The notes below the pieces were generated by a model. It ran no database searches. It was not told where the DNA came from and saw only the letters and a list, made by a program, of their open reading frames with translations. The position numbers were made by a program, and so were the translations under genes. Below, piece after piece: positions 10,758 to 22,769 of a DNA stretch of 64,000 nt. The stretch comes from Aralia elata (taxonomy: Eukaryota; Streptophyta; Magnoliopsida; Apiales; Araliaceae). The DNA lies in contig CM068385.1 of assembly GCA_034770075.1 (NCBI GenBank), positions 59,832,980 to 59,896,979 on the forward strand, written 5' to 3'. Position 1 is the stretch's first letter; each line of letters begins with the position of its first letter.

Positions 10758-11540
10758 GTTGAGGAATTTCTGTCTTTCGAGCAGAGTCCCTCTTCAATTT
10801 CCTTCCTTGAGGACCTTTTACCTTTTTCTGCTGGGTTGGTTTTGAGCCACAAGAGCGGAACACTACCGTTTGGATTAGGTGGAGGGAAATCGAGTAGAAT
10901 AGGAGTAAAATGCAAATACGGCGAGTATTGAGTTTTGTCTGTTGACTTGAACTCAATTGTGGCCCAAAAAGCTGTTGCAAAACCTCGTGTATGAGGTTTT
11001 AGCCACCAGATCACCCGAGCACTTCGGGCTTAATTATTTAAATTATTTAAAAAAATAAATTATATATTAAATCAATTATTTTTTCTCAAAAGAATATTAA
11101 AGGACAAACACACATTTCTCTTTCTCTTTCACTTTACTCTTTACGCTTTATAAGTCGTTTTCTCTCATCCTCTCATTTTTACACAGACAAATTAGGTTTA
11201 ATAATCAATTTAGGGGTTTGTACTAGTGCAATTTGAAGTGACAATTGAAGGATCTAAAATAATATTTGGAGATGGTACAAGTGTCTCGAAATTTTCTTTC
11301 TTCTTCTTCTTTGTTTACTTATTCTAAATATGCCGCCCCTTTATTTGTCTGTTTGTTCTTTTTGTTTTCTTTGTTTATTATAAGGTCCATATTGTGGTCC
11401 TAGTGTTGTCTAGATAATTATTATATATTGTATCTGTATCTGTTGTCTTTTGCTTCCATAGTCAGACATATTTTTAGTCTTTATACATTTATAATAATAA
11501 AAAAAAATATTTTTAATACATGTTTTTTTTTTATTGTAGA
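10758..11540. other. upstream region of the LepA homolog
   Basis: Presumed 5' UTR and promoter of the LepA homolog (minus strand) up to an AT-rich block at about 11035-11090, then sequence leading to the MuDR-like relic on the plus strand. No core promoter element is clear enough to call. A 164-codon ORF overlapping exon 1 in another frame is a shadow. Confidence 0.4.
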
Positions 11541-12756
11541 TTCTTGGTAGTTGAACTCCACCATGAAAGTTTCTTTGAGTTACATCATGTTTTGCATTAT
11601 GATGGAGGGGAAATCGATAAGTTTAAAATCCCTTACTTTCTACTGAAAAGTTGAAGTCAATGTGTGAGGATTTGGGGTACAAAGATATCATAAGTTTATA
11701 TTACAGATTGCCTGAAACTATTTTTGTGGGCATTATGAAAATCTTGCAAATGATGATGACCTTAATATACTGTTAAATGATGTTGTAGATCGTAAAAATG
11801 TTAAGATATATCTTGAACATGATGGGAATAAATAGGCTAAGAACGTTAGTTTAGGTAAGGATAATGGTCATGATGGTGATGTGGTGGAAGAAAATGGGGA
11901 TCAGGACTCAAGTTCTTCTAATGATAGTTATATACTTGATGAGGAGGAAGAAGAAATGTTTATAACTGATAATGAAGAAATAATTGAGGCAAGAAAAAAT
12001 ATTAGAGAATATAAAAAGCTAAAGAAGAAATTAAAACCACAAAGAATTGCCACTCCAGAAAAATCATATAATGATGAACCAAACATTGAGCAACATCAAA
12101 ATAAAAATAACCAGGAACCAGAAAGTGTTGAGATCGAAAAAGAAGGTTCTAAGAATGAGGGCAGTGATGATGATGGTACTGACGATAGTGAAACAGATGG
12201 TTATAATACTGATAATTATGACCGTGATCAAGTAGAAAATGGCAGCCCTAAGGAAGTTGACTCTGAGAATGATACACTTGTATGGAGGGAAAACCATTTC
12301 CCATGTATAACCCCAACACTAATATAATGGGGATAAAGTTAGAACTGGGAATGTTATTTGCAAACAAGAAAGAATTCAAGACTGCATTTATTAATTGGTC
12401 ATTGACAAAAGGTTTTAATTTAAAATTTGTGAAAAGTGAGAAGAAAAATATAGGGTCAAAGGGAGGTGTATGAATACCAAAAGATGTTTTGTTAAAGTGT
12501 AGAGAAGTAAAGTTCAGTTTCAACCAACTTTTCAGCTTAGAACAATGAGAAAAAGACACAGATGTTCAAAAACTTTAGTGAGTAGGCAGGTTAATGCTAA
12601 GTGGTTAGCAAAGAACTTAAATACAGAACTTAAAGAATTCAAGAATTGGAGACTTATTGATATTCAAGCTCATGTGAAGAACAAATGAAAAGTTAATGTG
12701 TCAATAGACAAATGTTATAGGGCTAAACAATTTACTTTGCAAAAGTTGATGGTAAA
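11541..12756 (+). pseudogene. MuDR-type (MULE) transposase N-terminal relic
   Basis: Conceptual translation in shifting frames gives an N-terminal region (VELHHESFFELHHVLHYDGG, then LGYKDIISLYYRLPET) like the domain that begins many plant MuDR-type proteins. A strongly acidic linker follows (11881-12290, runs of Glu/Asp such as DEEEEEM). Then comes the MuDR N-terminal domain (LGMLFANKKEFKTAFINWSL, then MRKRHRCSKTLVSRQVNAKWLAKNL). There are frameshifts near 11643 and 11745 and stops near 11833 and 12326. The sequence stops abruptly at 12756, where an Athila-like LTR begins; the catalytic DDE domain is absent. Terminal inverted repeats were not found. Confidence 0.72.
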
Positions 12757-13258
12757 TGATGAGTGGGTTTTATACCTATAATTTGAGTATTTTTAGCTTG
12801 ATGATTTGTGAGTTTTTGAGTATTTTCTATTCCTTTTTATGTGTTTTGTGTGTTTTTATATTTTGTGTAGGAATACGACGTGGGAAGTGAGTTCATTGTA
12901 TTTTAGTTGAAATCTGCGTAAGAATCATAAGTCAAGTGGACAATGCAGCTCATAGGTTCGGCGTGCATCGAAGTTGGCAGCGAAAGGCTCGGTGTTGGCA
13001 CGGCGAAGCAGCATGGGTGCATGGACTGGGCGAGGCGTGCGCGCGGGGAAGGCAGCCAGCGTTGTAGTGTTGGTCTTGGGCGCTGCGGCACTAGGCTTAC
13101 AACGAATGAGCGTCACGGCGCTATGTTAGGGCGTTGTGCTATCTAAGGCGGCGCTGTGGCACTAGCTCGCGTGCGATGGCGTGTCAGGCATGTTATGCAC
13201 TTCAATTCAACTTAGGATTGTGAGGCTACGCTGAGTCCAATTGGGAATAAACTTCTAC
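12757..13258 (+). repeat. Athila-like LTR, 5' part
   Basis: Begins TGATGAGTGGGTTTTATACC, the same head as the LTR at 62701 (TGATGAGTGTGTTTTATACA) and close to the one at 54793. It includes a GC-rich stretch (about 12950-13200), a counterpart of the larger GC-rich island at 63010-63710. It inserted in the MuDR-like relic and is interrupted at 13259 by a copia-type LTR unit. Confidence 0.7.
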
Positions 13259-15024
13259 TGAAAGTAGTATGTACACAAGTCAATCATATTTGATATGATA
13301 TAATCTTATTCATTTATTAATAAAAGAATTGATTTATTAAAGGCATTTTACTTTATCTACATGGTGCTGTTATTTTATATGTGATAAACCCATAGTTTTG
13401 AGCAATGCTTTTAGAATCATGATGATGATCATGCTAATGAGATCTAAATTCTTAGAAAGCTTAAAACTAAAATCGTTCCCAATCGTTGGATTACTAAAAA
13501 GGGGATTACTGAATCCGGATAGATTGGTACATACTTTGCTTGCTATTAGAAAAAGGATGATTGATCTCATAATCATTTGTGTGGAGACACTAAAGCAAGT
13601 ATGTAGGTGATTATTGGAGAAGAAGTTCACTGAACGTGACTCGCTAAAGAAATACCTAATGGAGCTTTACTTGTCTGTCAATAGGAATTCCTCTAGTGAT
13701 AGTAGTACAAGTGATCCTTGGACTTGAGATCATCATAATATCTTCTGTATGATGAGTTATACTTTGACATGTTCCTTAAGACTTTTAGGGTATATCAAAG
13801 GGTATGCTTAGGTATAATAAGTTGTACATGGAGATAGGTGAATGGTCAACAAAAAATCTACCACATCTAGTAAAAGATGTGAATATCCTATGTGATTCGA
13901 TAAATAACAACTCAGTAGTCCTTGGCCAAGGCAGAATGAAATTAGAAAGGAGTTTCTAATTTACATTATTTAGAGTTGTGCATTTGAGAATCGAAATACA
14001 TATAATTAAATAAAATAAGACTTTACAGTAATTTCATGTCTTATATTTAATTAGGACATTGTATGGTAGAAGAATTGAATTATACGGTAACTATTCACTG
14101 AAAGGTTCTTTTGTGATTAATGTTGAAATATATATTATTTGGAAAGTCGTTGATCGCTAAGGGGGCTTACCCTTATTGTAGAATAAATATTATTTATTTA
14201 AATAAATTAAATAGTTTAATTTATTTATTTAAATAAGATCAGAATTGTTTTAATTGATTTATTCACAACCAGTTTAATATGGAGAACCTAAAGGGTCACA
14301 CCGCAAAAGAAAAATATTTATTTAAGAAGTAAATGACATAATTATAATAATAAGTTAAGTGTATTTAATTTAGTTTATGGAGATAGAATAAATTAAATAG
14401 CTTAATATTTATTATTTAATATTTTAAAAATATTAAATATAAATTAATAAGATGAATCTTATTATTATTATTACTATTATTATTATTTAATTCCTAATAG
14501 GGATTGAGAAAATTAATTAATAGAAGTACTCTCTCATGAATTCTAATTGGATTAGGAGCATAATTAATTAAAGGGGTTTAATAGGGAGGGGTTTTCCTAC
14601 ATCTATAAATAAGAGAAGTCTTATCATAGATTAGGGTTACACACTCTTGAATTAGATTGTGGAGAGTACTTGCAATTTCTATAGAGAGGGTTTTGCCAAT
14701 ACCCATCTTCTTGAACAACTATTCTTCCTTAGTGGATCACTTCTAGAGGCCAAACACTTGGGTGGCTAACGTTGATCAAGCGAAGGAATTTAGTCGGTGG
14801 AATTCAAAGAGAACGCGAAGGAATTGGAGGTGAACTTGTACCCGAGGAAGCTTTGATTCACGAGGGTATAATTCTCTATCTCTATCTCTTTCGTTAATTG
14901 ATAATTGAACACAAGGAAAGATTATGGTGATGGTTTGTATGAAAAATTTTAAAATCCATTTTATCACGCTTCCGCCCTATTTATTTAATTTGATTGCATA
15001 CTTGCGTTATATACAAACCTAACA
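13259..15024 (+). repeat. copia-type LTR (full), first of a tandem pair
   Basis: Starts TGAAAGTAGTATG and ends ACAAACCTAACA. It matches the solo LTR at 36797-38618 over its full length. The left target-site duplication TCTAC is at 13254-13258. TATA box CTATAAATAAGAG lies near 14601. The GCTTCCGC motif near the 3' end is typical of plant copia LTRs and sets the orientation. No internal coding region follows. Confidence 0.85.
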
Positions 15025-16234
15025 TTTACCACATCTAGTAAAAGATGAGAATGTTCTATGTGATTCGATAAATGACAACTCAGTAGTCCTTGACCAAGGC
15101 AGAATGAAATTAGAAAGGAGTTTCTAATTTGCATTATATAAAGTTGTGCGTTTGAGAATCGAAATGCATATAATTAAATAAAATAAGACTTGACAGTAAT
15201 TTCATGTCTTATATTTAATTGGGACATTGTATGGTAGAAGGATTGAATTGTACGGTAACTATTCACTGAAAGGTCTTTTGTGATTAATGTTGAAATCTAT
15301 ATTATCTGGAAAGTCGTTGATCGCTAAGAGGGCTTACCCTTATTGTAGAATAAATATTATTTAACTAAATAAATTAAATAGTTTAATTTATTTATTTAAA
15401 TAAGATTAGAATTATTCTAATTGATTTATTCACAACCAGTTTAATATGGAGAACCTAAAGGGTCACACCGCAAAAGGAAAATATTTATTTAAGAAGTAAA
15501 TGACATAATCGTAATAATAAGTTAAGTATATTTAATTTAATCTATGGTGATGGAATAAATTAAATAGCTTAATATTTATTATTTAATATTTTAGAAATAT
15601 TAAATATAAATTAATAAGAGGGGTCTTCTTCTTCTTCTTCTTATTATTATTATTACTATTATTATTATTTAATTCCTAAAAAGGTTTGAGAATTAATTTA
15701 AAAAAGTACTCTCACAAATTCCTAATTGGAGTAGGAGTTTAATTAATTAAAATAGTTTAATTAAAATAAAACCCTATTCCTAAATAGTTTAGGAGGGTTG
15801 CCTATATCTATAAATAAGAGGAGTCTTATTATGGATTGGGGTTAGACATACTTCCAATAATTGGGAGAGTACTTACAAATTTTATAGAGATAGAAACTAG
15901 GGTTTTGTCAACACCCATCTTCTTGATTACGTATTATTTCTTGGTGGATCACCTCTAGAGGCTAAACACTTGGGAGGCTAACATTGATCAAAAGAAGGAA
16001 TCTAACCGGTGAATTCAAGGAGAACGCGAAAGGATTTGAAGTTGAACTTGTACCCGAGGAAGCACGGTTCTACGAAGGTATAATTCTTATTCTCTATCTT
16101 TTTCGTATAATTGATAATTGCGCATAAAGTATGATCCTGGTTATGGTTTGTAAATATTTTAAATTCTGATTTACCATGCTTCTACTGTTTATATGCAATA
16201 TGATTGTATGTTCATGGATATTACAAACCTAACA
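15025..16234 (+). repeat. copia-type LTR, 5'-truncated second copy
   Basis: Joins the first LTR directly and matches it from about 600 bp into the LTR (CCACATCTAGTAAAAGATG) to the same end ACAAACCTAACA. The right target-site duplication TCTAC follows at 16235-16239, identical to that before 13259. It is therefore the second LTR of one insertion that has lost all internal sequence and the start of the second LTR. Confidence 0.85.
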
Positions 16235-16239
16235 TCTAC

Positions 16240-17039
16240 TAGCTGCACAAGGGCTTATAAATACACTTCAAAGGCTGATATCAAAAGGGGAGAGACTAAC
16301 AACTCAACATTTAACCTAATACCATCCAAGCTAGGGTTCTTCATTAGATTTCTAGTAGCACATAGGAGAGTGAGGATTCAAGGACTGAGTTTGAAGAGTG
16401 AAGGCTGCGTGACATAAATTTTTATCTCTTCTCTTCTCCTTTAATTTTTATAATCCTAAGATGTTCTTTGGTTTCATGATAACGTTTCCCAACTTTGTTA
16501 TGAATTAACTTTTAATTAAGATTGCAATGGAACCCAGTGTTTAGTATGAATTAATTTATTCTCGTTTTGATTATTATTGATTATAATTGAATCGTTTATC
16601 ATATTTTGTACTTATTGATGATTGTCCAGCATGCAATTGTTGTGATATAACCTAGATGAAATTGGAAGATGAGTTCTAGGTTAGATCTGAATATGATAAC
16701 ATGCATTTAGTTTATTCTTCTTGGGATTGAATAATTAATTTGTGTATAGGATAGGAATATACCTATATGTCGTGTGTAATCTTCATGAAAATTTGAACTT
16801 AATGAATCTGTTCTTAATTATTTCACATAGGAATATAGTGATTTAATTGGAAAAGATATTTTTATCAAACCATCAGAAGAGGTTTTATAAATAATTGTGA
16901 ATTCTCTGTTAACGATTTAGTATGATTAATTAATTGAAAAGAGAGTGAAGAGATTTAGACGAGACATTGGGGGAAATTGTACTTTTAGCTTTTTAAATCT
17001 GATTTGAATCCGTATTAGTAGTTTAGCTTTATTTTAATT
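16240..17039 (+). repeat. Athila-like LTR, 3' part
   Basis: Continuation of the LTR begun at 12757. It carries TATA box TTATAAATAC at 16255-16264. Sequence from 16440 to 17039 is similar to 55290-55920 of the Athila-like LTR at 54793 (for example AGGAATATAGTGATTTAATT near 16831). It is cut at 17040 by a chromovirus LTR. The copia unit thus separated this LTR's 5' segment from its promoter. Confidence 0.7.
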
Positions 17040-18169
17040 TGTGACGCCCCTAAATTCGAGTACCTTTAAACCTTGAATATGGTGCATCACGGTACTACTC
17101 ATTCAACATAATAATAACGACATAAATGTAGTTACTATGATATTACAATGTCTTACTCTAAATCTCAGATTCTAAGACCTTTAAATACATCTTCAAAATA
17201 TAATAATACTAATATTACATCAGTACTACTATTTACTATTACACATTATCTTCTATTCGTTCATCTTTCCTTTTTCCTTTATCATTTGTCCTTACCGAAA
17301 CCTTCTACACGTTCTGGCTTCGTTGAAAACATTTAATCTTAAGCAAGAATGAGCATTTAATTGCTCAACAAGTATAGTAGTTGCAATAACAACAAAATCA
17401 AGAATCATATTTTCTTTATCTGAAAACTTCAACAACTGAATAATAGTTGTGAAGTAACTTCTAATAATGAGAATAATATTTTTCCTTTCTGTTTAAAACA
17501 TTTTTGAAATGATATACTAAGCGGTCATAAGACCTTGAACTTTTCTTCTTTCGAAAAGGTTTAACAGTAATTCAACCATAAACTGTCTTGTTTATGGACA
17601 CGTCTAGGTGATCAGCCTATAGTACCTTATGTTGTACAATACTCTACTTTTAAAACGATTATATGTGTTTGTTTTATCATTCAATGGGCCAATCAAAAAT
17701 TCTGAGGAAAATACCCCAATATTAGGGTTGTTCATCTCATACATGTCTCAGAATTCTTACCAAATCAATTTGGTTTGGATAGCTCTACTTAACATCAACA
17801 ATATTTCAAGGATTTATTAAATCGATTAAGACATGTTAAAATCTGTCTAGCCAAATCAAATGGCATCAACGTCGTTCATAAACAGTTCATGCATATAGAA
17901 CTTTAACAGTTTGATAACTGAGCATATTTGGAAACTTGTACAAATATACAAGATTTGCATAAGTTTTAGAATTCACACAATATACAACATTGCGTAAATT
18001 CAAGCATACATACGAAACTTTCAGAAGAACATAGTTGAATGAATATAAAAACTTGCACACAATAATTATTGTACAAGGTTAGAAAACTTGCCCGAAGCAT
18101 TTTTTAATTTATACGCTAAAAATATCCTTCAAATGTCTTACACATTTAATTAATAATAACATACCAATT
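17040..18169 (-). repeat. chromovirus LTR fragment, minus orientation
   Basis: Starts TGTGACGCCCCTAAATT, the reverse complement of the LTR ends at 21120 and 51150. The interior (GCAAGAATGAGCATTTAATTGCTCAACAAG near 17344) is the reverse of the segment at 20800-20840. It is interrupted at 18169 by the solo LTR; its 5' part may continue in 21126-21232. Confidence 0.7.
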
Positions 18170-21120
18170 TGTGACAATCCAAGATTTCAAAATAAATACA
18201 AATAATAAGAAATAAGAATTTATTTAATTGGTTAAGTAAGTATGTACGATGCGATAATTAGTATATGTGATAACATATATTACTAATATATATCGTAAGT
18301 AGAATTTTTGAAAATAGTTTATAAGAAGAAAAAAAGGATGGAATTTAGCATATTAGATTTCCAGTTTTTACTAAATATATTATTGTGAGCATGTCTGTAA
18401 TATGGTAAATATATAAAATATATATTTACCGTAGTTAAGCAAATTATTGAAAAACAATTTATGAAAGGAAAGTGATGATTCAAATTTATGCTAGTTGTTA
18501 TATATGTAAATAGTTAATTGAATATTAATTAATTTAGTAGGTTCGTTCCACTAAATATGTTAGCTTATTAAATGGATTTATTCCATTTAATTAAGGAAAT
18601 AATTTTTGTAATTATTATATATAATTGTTTAATTATTAGAAATAATTGGACTACATGTTTATATAATGTGACATTACGCGATATGTACGGGAGGAATATA
18701 ATTGGTATGTACATTGAATAAGGTATATTAAAATAACTTATGATATTAAATTATTTTAATATGGTGAAATCATTGCATTAAATAAATTCTTTTTATTTAA
18801 TGTATAACTTCATTTTTATGGGAAATAGTATGAAATGTAAGATATTATAAATTTTAATGTATGTATGTACTGTAATATATGTATGTATATAATATACATA
18901 TATATGTTGTATGTATGTAATATATATTAAATGCTATGAATAGCATATTCGTATACGAAATAATGTATTATGTATATATATATGTATGTATTGTATAATA
19001 TAATATGCAATATAGGTGTTAGATTTAGTTTGAGCTATTAACATAAGCATGAGCTGGGCAAATAAAATAGGGGTGCTGCCCAAGTATTGGTAAACTGAGT
19101 AACCTTCAAGTAATAAGAAAGCTAAGTCTGAGCTGTCAAGATAATATCCCAGTTGAGTAACCTCCATATAAGAAATCAGATAAGAAAATTAAGTCGGTTA
19201 GTCCATGGTTGTTGTACACGGCAAGAAAACTTTGTGGCAACCAAGCAAAATGTGTAGAGCCCAAGTAAAAATAAAAAATAAAAAAATTCGTGTATCTCAA
19301 GAATTGATAAGCCTATAAATACTCAGCCCTTCAGACTCAGTTTTCTTCATTCGTCCCATAAAAATATTTAACCTCCTCTATCACTGTGATTTGAAGGATT
19401 GCTGGATTGAAGGTAATTAAGTTAAATTGACTCGAATAGATGATCATATATATGATTAATGTGATGTATGTAACTCTATTTGGGATTGAATTTTCTGTAA
19501 ATATAATGTTTTAGTGAAAATTTGTTTCACAGTGAAACTATTTTCTTAGTTCAAAGAGGTTTGATTGATTTAGTGTGAAAATTGTTCTAATTAGAAACAA
19601 GGAGCCTAGTTGTTATTGTGCGATGATATAAGGAGAGATTTCTATGATGAAATCTGGATTAGCCATGTATAAACCTTAGAGAAATTCGAAGAATTTAGTT
19701 TCACCCATTAAGTGTTCGAATGAATGCTTCATTGAAGAAAAAGTTAGTAAAATTTAGAAATTAGATGTTGTGTGTATAGAATTATGATACACACATGAGT
19801 ATGGGATGACTATATGTATGGGGTGTGTTTAACCAAGCTAGGATTTCAAAAGAGTCTAAAAGAAATTTCTAAAAAGGACTTTTGAAATGAAAGAGAATAA
19901 GAAAGAAACAAGAATGTGGTATTTGTGAATGTGATCTGAGAATGTGCTAGATACATGGTAGTGTATGTGCACCTAGTTTATGTGGCTGACGTGTACCTAT
20001 GCATGAATGTACTGTATAGGGTATGGGAAATAAAGTTAAGCTGTGATTATTAAACTCCAAACAATGCAAGTATCCTATCTATAACTTTTTGAATCTTAAA
20101 CAAGACAAGTTTCCATAACCTGTGTAATGTTTAATATTATGCAAGTTATCTATGTTTGTACAAGTTCCCTAACTTGTGCAATCCGATTATTGTTGCAAGT
20201 ATCTTGAACTCATTTATTCTTTTTGTATGAGCAAGTTTCATTCATTGAATCCAAGTGTTCTAGCTTTGTACTTCGTGTTTTCGCAAGCTACCTATAATTT
20301 GCAAGTTTTCTATATTACCTTCGAGGTTTATGTTGATAAGTTATGTTAAGAGACATGTTTTTCGTTCTTATTAAATATGAATTGTTTAAACAACCAGTCT
20401 AAGCCTTTGTTACGGCTAGACTAATGTCCTTTCTCATTTGCAAGTCTTTACATATTATTGAGATTAGGTAGAGCTTTCCAATCAGATTGTTTTGATTTGG
20501 ATCTCAAGTCTGAGAATGAACATCCCTTATTTGGAAAAATTTTTAATTGTGCCTAAAGGCAGTGTGAATAACGCAAGTAGTGTTAATCAACGCAGGGCAT
20601 AAATGGTTGATCACCCACCGTGCCCGTAAGTTCAGTCGGCCACTCAGCATCAATAGTCAATATGTTGTTTCAAAAATGCGAACGATTTGATATGTTATTC
20701 AAAATTTGGTTTCAATTACTTCACAACTATTGATTCGTTATAGAAGTATCCCTCAAAGAAAACATTTAATCCTTTCATATGATGCTTATTGTCTGTTATT
20801 ACTTGCTGAGCACTTGAATGCTCATTCTTGCTTTGAATTTAAATGTTTTCAGTTAAATCCGAGTGAGTAGAAGGGTCCGGCAAGGGCAAGGGCAAAGGAA
20901 AGCTACAGGAGTAACTAGAAATCGTAATCTGTATTAGTTGTAGTTGTATTATGTGATAATACATTATCTATCATGTAATAAAGTACTTAAAGGTGTTCGT
21001 ACCTGGGATAGCAAACTCTAATGTAATCTTTTAATTATTTAATATATTAAGAAGTTTGAATGAATGATATCGTATAGCACCAAGTACGAGTTTCAAGTAC
21101 CCGGATTTGGGGGCGTCACA
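18170..21120 (+). mobile_element. chromovirus solo LTR
   Basis: A 2951-bp LTR starting TGTGACAATCC and ending GGGGGCGTCACA, flanked by perfect target-site duplications CAATT (18165-18169 and 21121-21125). This is the footprint of LTR-LTR recombination of a Ty3/gypsy chromovirus (Tekay-like by its ends and the GAGCACTTGAATGCTC-like motif near 20810). It contains TATA-like TATAAATAC near 19313 and AT-rich low-complexity DNA at 18850-18990. No coding sequence. Confidence 0.85.
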
Positions 21121-21125
21121 CAATT

Positions 21126-21232
21126 AGCCACATAAAGACTCCATATATTGGTTTACGTTACAATATTTCTTATTTTAGGTAGCTCGCATTTTAAAATTTA
21201 AGTAACGCAACAACTCTTCAAAAACGTCTCAC
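21126..21232. other. unassigned short segment
   Basis: 107 bp between two LTRs. It may be the 5' part of the minus-oriented LTR split by the solo LTR, but I could not align it to another copy. Confidence 0.3.
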
Positions 21233-21566
21233 TGTCACGCCTCGAAATCCACCTGCTTGCTTGGTCGGACTTCGTGCTGACTTGTACAACCTTATTCATA
21301 CCATTCATTAACTTAAAGAGGTAATATACACAATACGTTTCTATAAAAACTCGCAATATAATTGATTTAAATCGTATTACAATGCCTAAGTTCTCACTTT
21401 CCATTACAAAAGTCATTTCGACTTAATTCTATTACACAGAATGAAGACAATAATAAAATATCTCTTCAACTTTCTCTTTACCCCCAGAATCGTCTGGTAG
21501 TTCTTCCTTAGCTGAGATTTTTAAAAGATAATTGCAAGAATGAACATAATAATGCCCAACAAGTCT

Positions 21567-21603
<37 letters not shown>

Positions 21604-21620
21604 AGAGAATCACCTTTTCA

Positions 21621-21659
<39 letters not shown>

Positions 21660-22754
21660 AAGCTGATATAAGATTTCAACGATTATTAATATAGTAGACT
21701 GAGTGGTTTTTAACCCGTGAACTAATGAATTAGTTCTCCGTCTCATCAATACTTCTACCAATGTCTCAATAAATGTGCCTCGATCTATTCGACAACCACA
21801 CTGAATTATCCACATTGGTACCTATAGTATAGTTAGATCGATTTCTTAACACATCTTAAACTCCTGCCTATACAAGAGAGTTGTTCAACTCAAATACTAA
21901 CATGGTTTTCAATTGAAATTCGACAATCACTATCACGTTACACATAACAGATAACAAACATGTTAATGCACGAGATACAAAAGAAACAATACTTACATAA
22001 CAATAAACCTCATAAATAAGACACGTTATTGCACAGAGTATATTTCAACAAATAAGTAGACTTGCCTGGATATGGATAATACGTTTATGCTAATTTTTCG
22101 TTCCTCGCTCAATCTCCTAAAGTGTAAGCTCTAGAATTTTGATCCTCCATACTTTTCCTTTACTTTTCTCAAAATATATGTATAGAGTACTTTTGCTCTT
22201 GAATTGCTTGAAAACTAATGCAAATATTGAAGGATGGAGGTTGCTATTTATAGGCCTTGCATAGTGGGGATAAAATAGTCTTTTAGGCCTTAAAATATCT
22301 AAAGCATATTCTTGGAATATTCTTTTTATAGTAAAATATCTAAAGCATATTCTTGGAATATTCTTGGCATATTCCCTCAAAATATCTTCCAAGCTCGTCA
22401 ATGAAAATATCTTCTAAGCTCGTCAATGAAAATGTCTACCAAGCTCGATAATGCAGCTTGCAACTAAAAATATCTTCTAAGCTCGACAATGCAGCTTGTA
22501 ACCGTAAGCACGACAAAGCAGCTTGTCACCGTAAGCACGACAAAACAACTTGTCATTACGGATATATCCCCAAGCTCGTAGGTGAAAAAATATTTTAAGC
22601 TTGGCGTTTTTATTTTTTTCCCCCGAAAAATATTTTCAGATATAATTCAACGTTATTCCATGAAATCACATAATACATAGTTTTGGGTCACTAAATTAAC
22701 GTTTAACCATATACGATCGTATTTATAAGTCTCATAAATATTTTGGGTATGATA
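21233..22754 (-). repeat. chromovirus LTR, minus orientation (copy A)
   Basis: Starts TGTCACGCCTCGAAATCC, a reversed chromovirus LTR end. From about 21980 to 22754 it is the reverse complement of 52410-53190 in the LTR at 52406, including the TATA region (GCTATTTATAGGCC near 22243-22256) and the repeats AAGCATATTCTTGGAATATTC. Two AT dinucleotide tracts (21570-21599, 21623-21654) lie inside. Its 5' end near 22754 is diverged. Confidence 0.75.
21570..21654. repeat. two (AT)n microsatellites
   Basis: About 30 bp of alternating A/T at 21570-21599 and again at 21623-21654, separated by 23 bp of unrelated sequence. They lie inside a minus-oriented chromovirus LTR. Confidence 0.9.
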
Positions 22755-22769
22755 GAATTCTCATATAAT

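Noticed and set aside
10520..11014. 164-codon minus-strand ORF overlapping the LepA start
   Set aside because: It is in a different frame from the exon with exact LepA homology and transit peptide, and has no domain.
13398..13610. Small overlapping ORFs on both strands in the copia-type LTR
   Set aside because: Part of LTR 13259-15024; other family copies do not keep the frame.
17040..21120. 4-kb DNA transposon with TGTGACGCCCC termini
   Set aside because: The exact CAATT duplications at 18165 and 21121 show a solo LTR inserted in an opposed LTR, not one TIR element.
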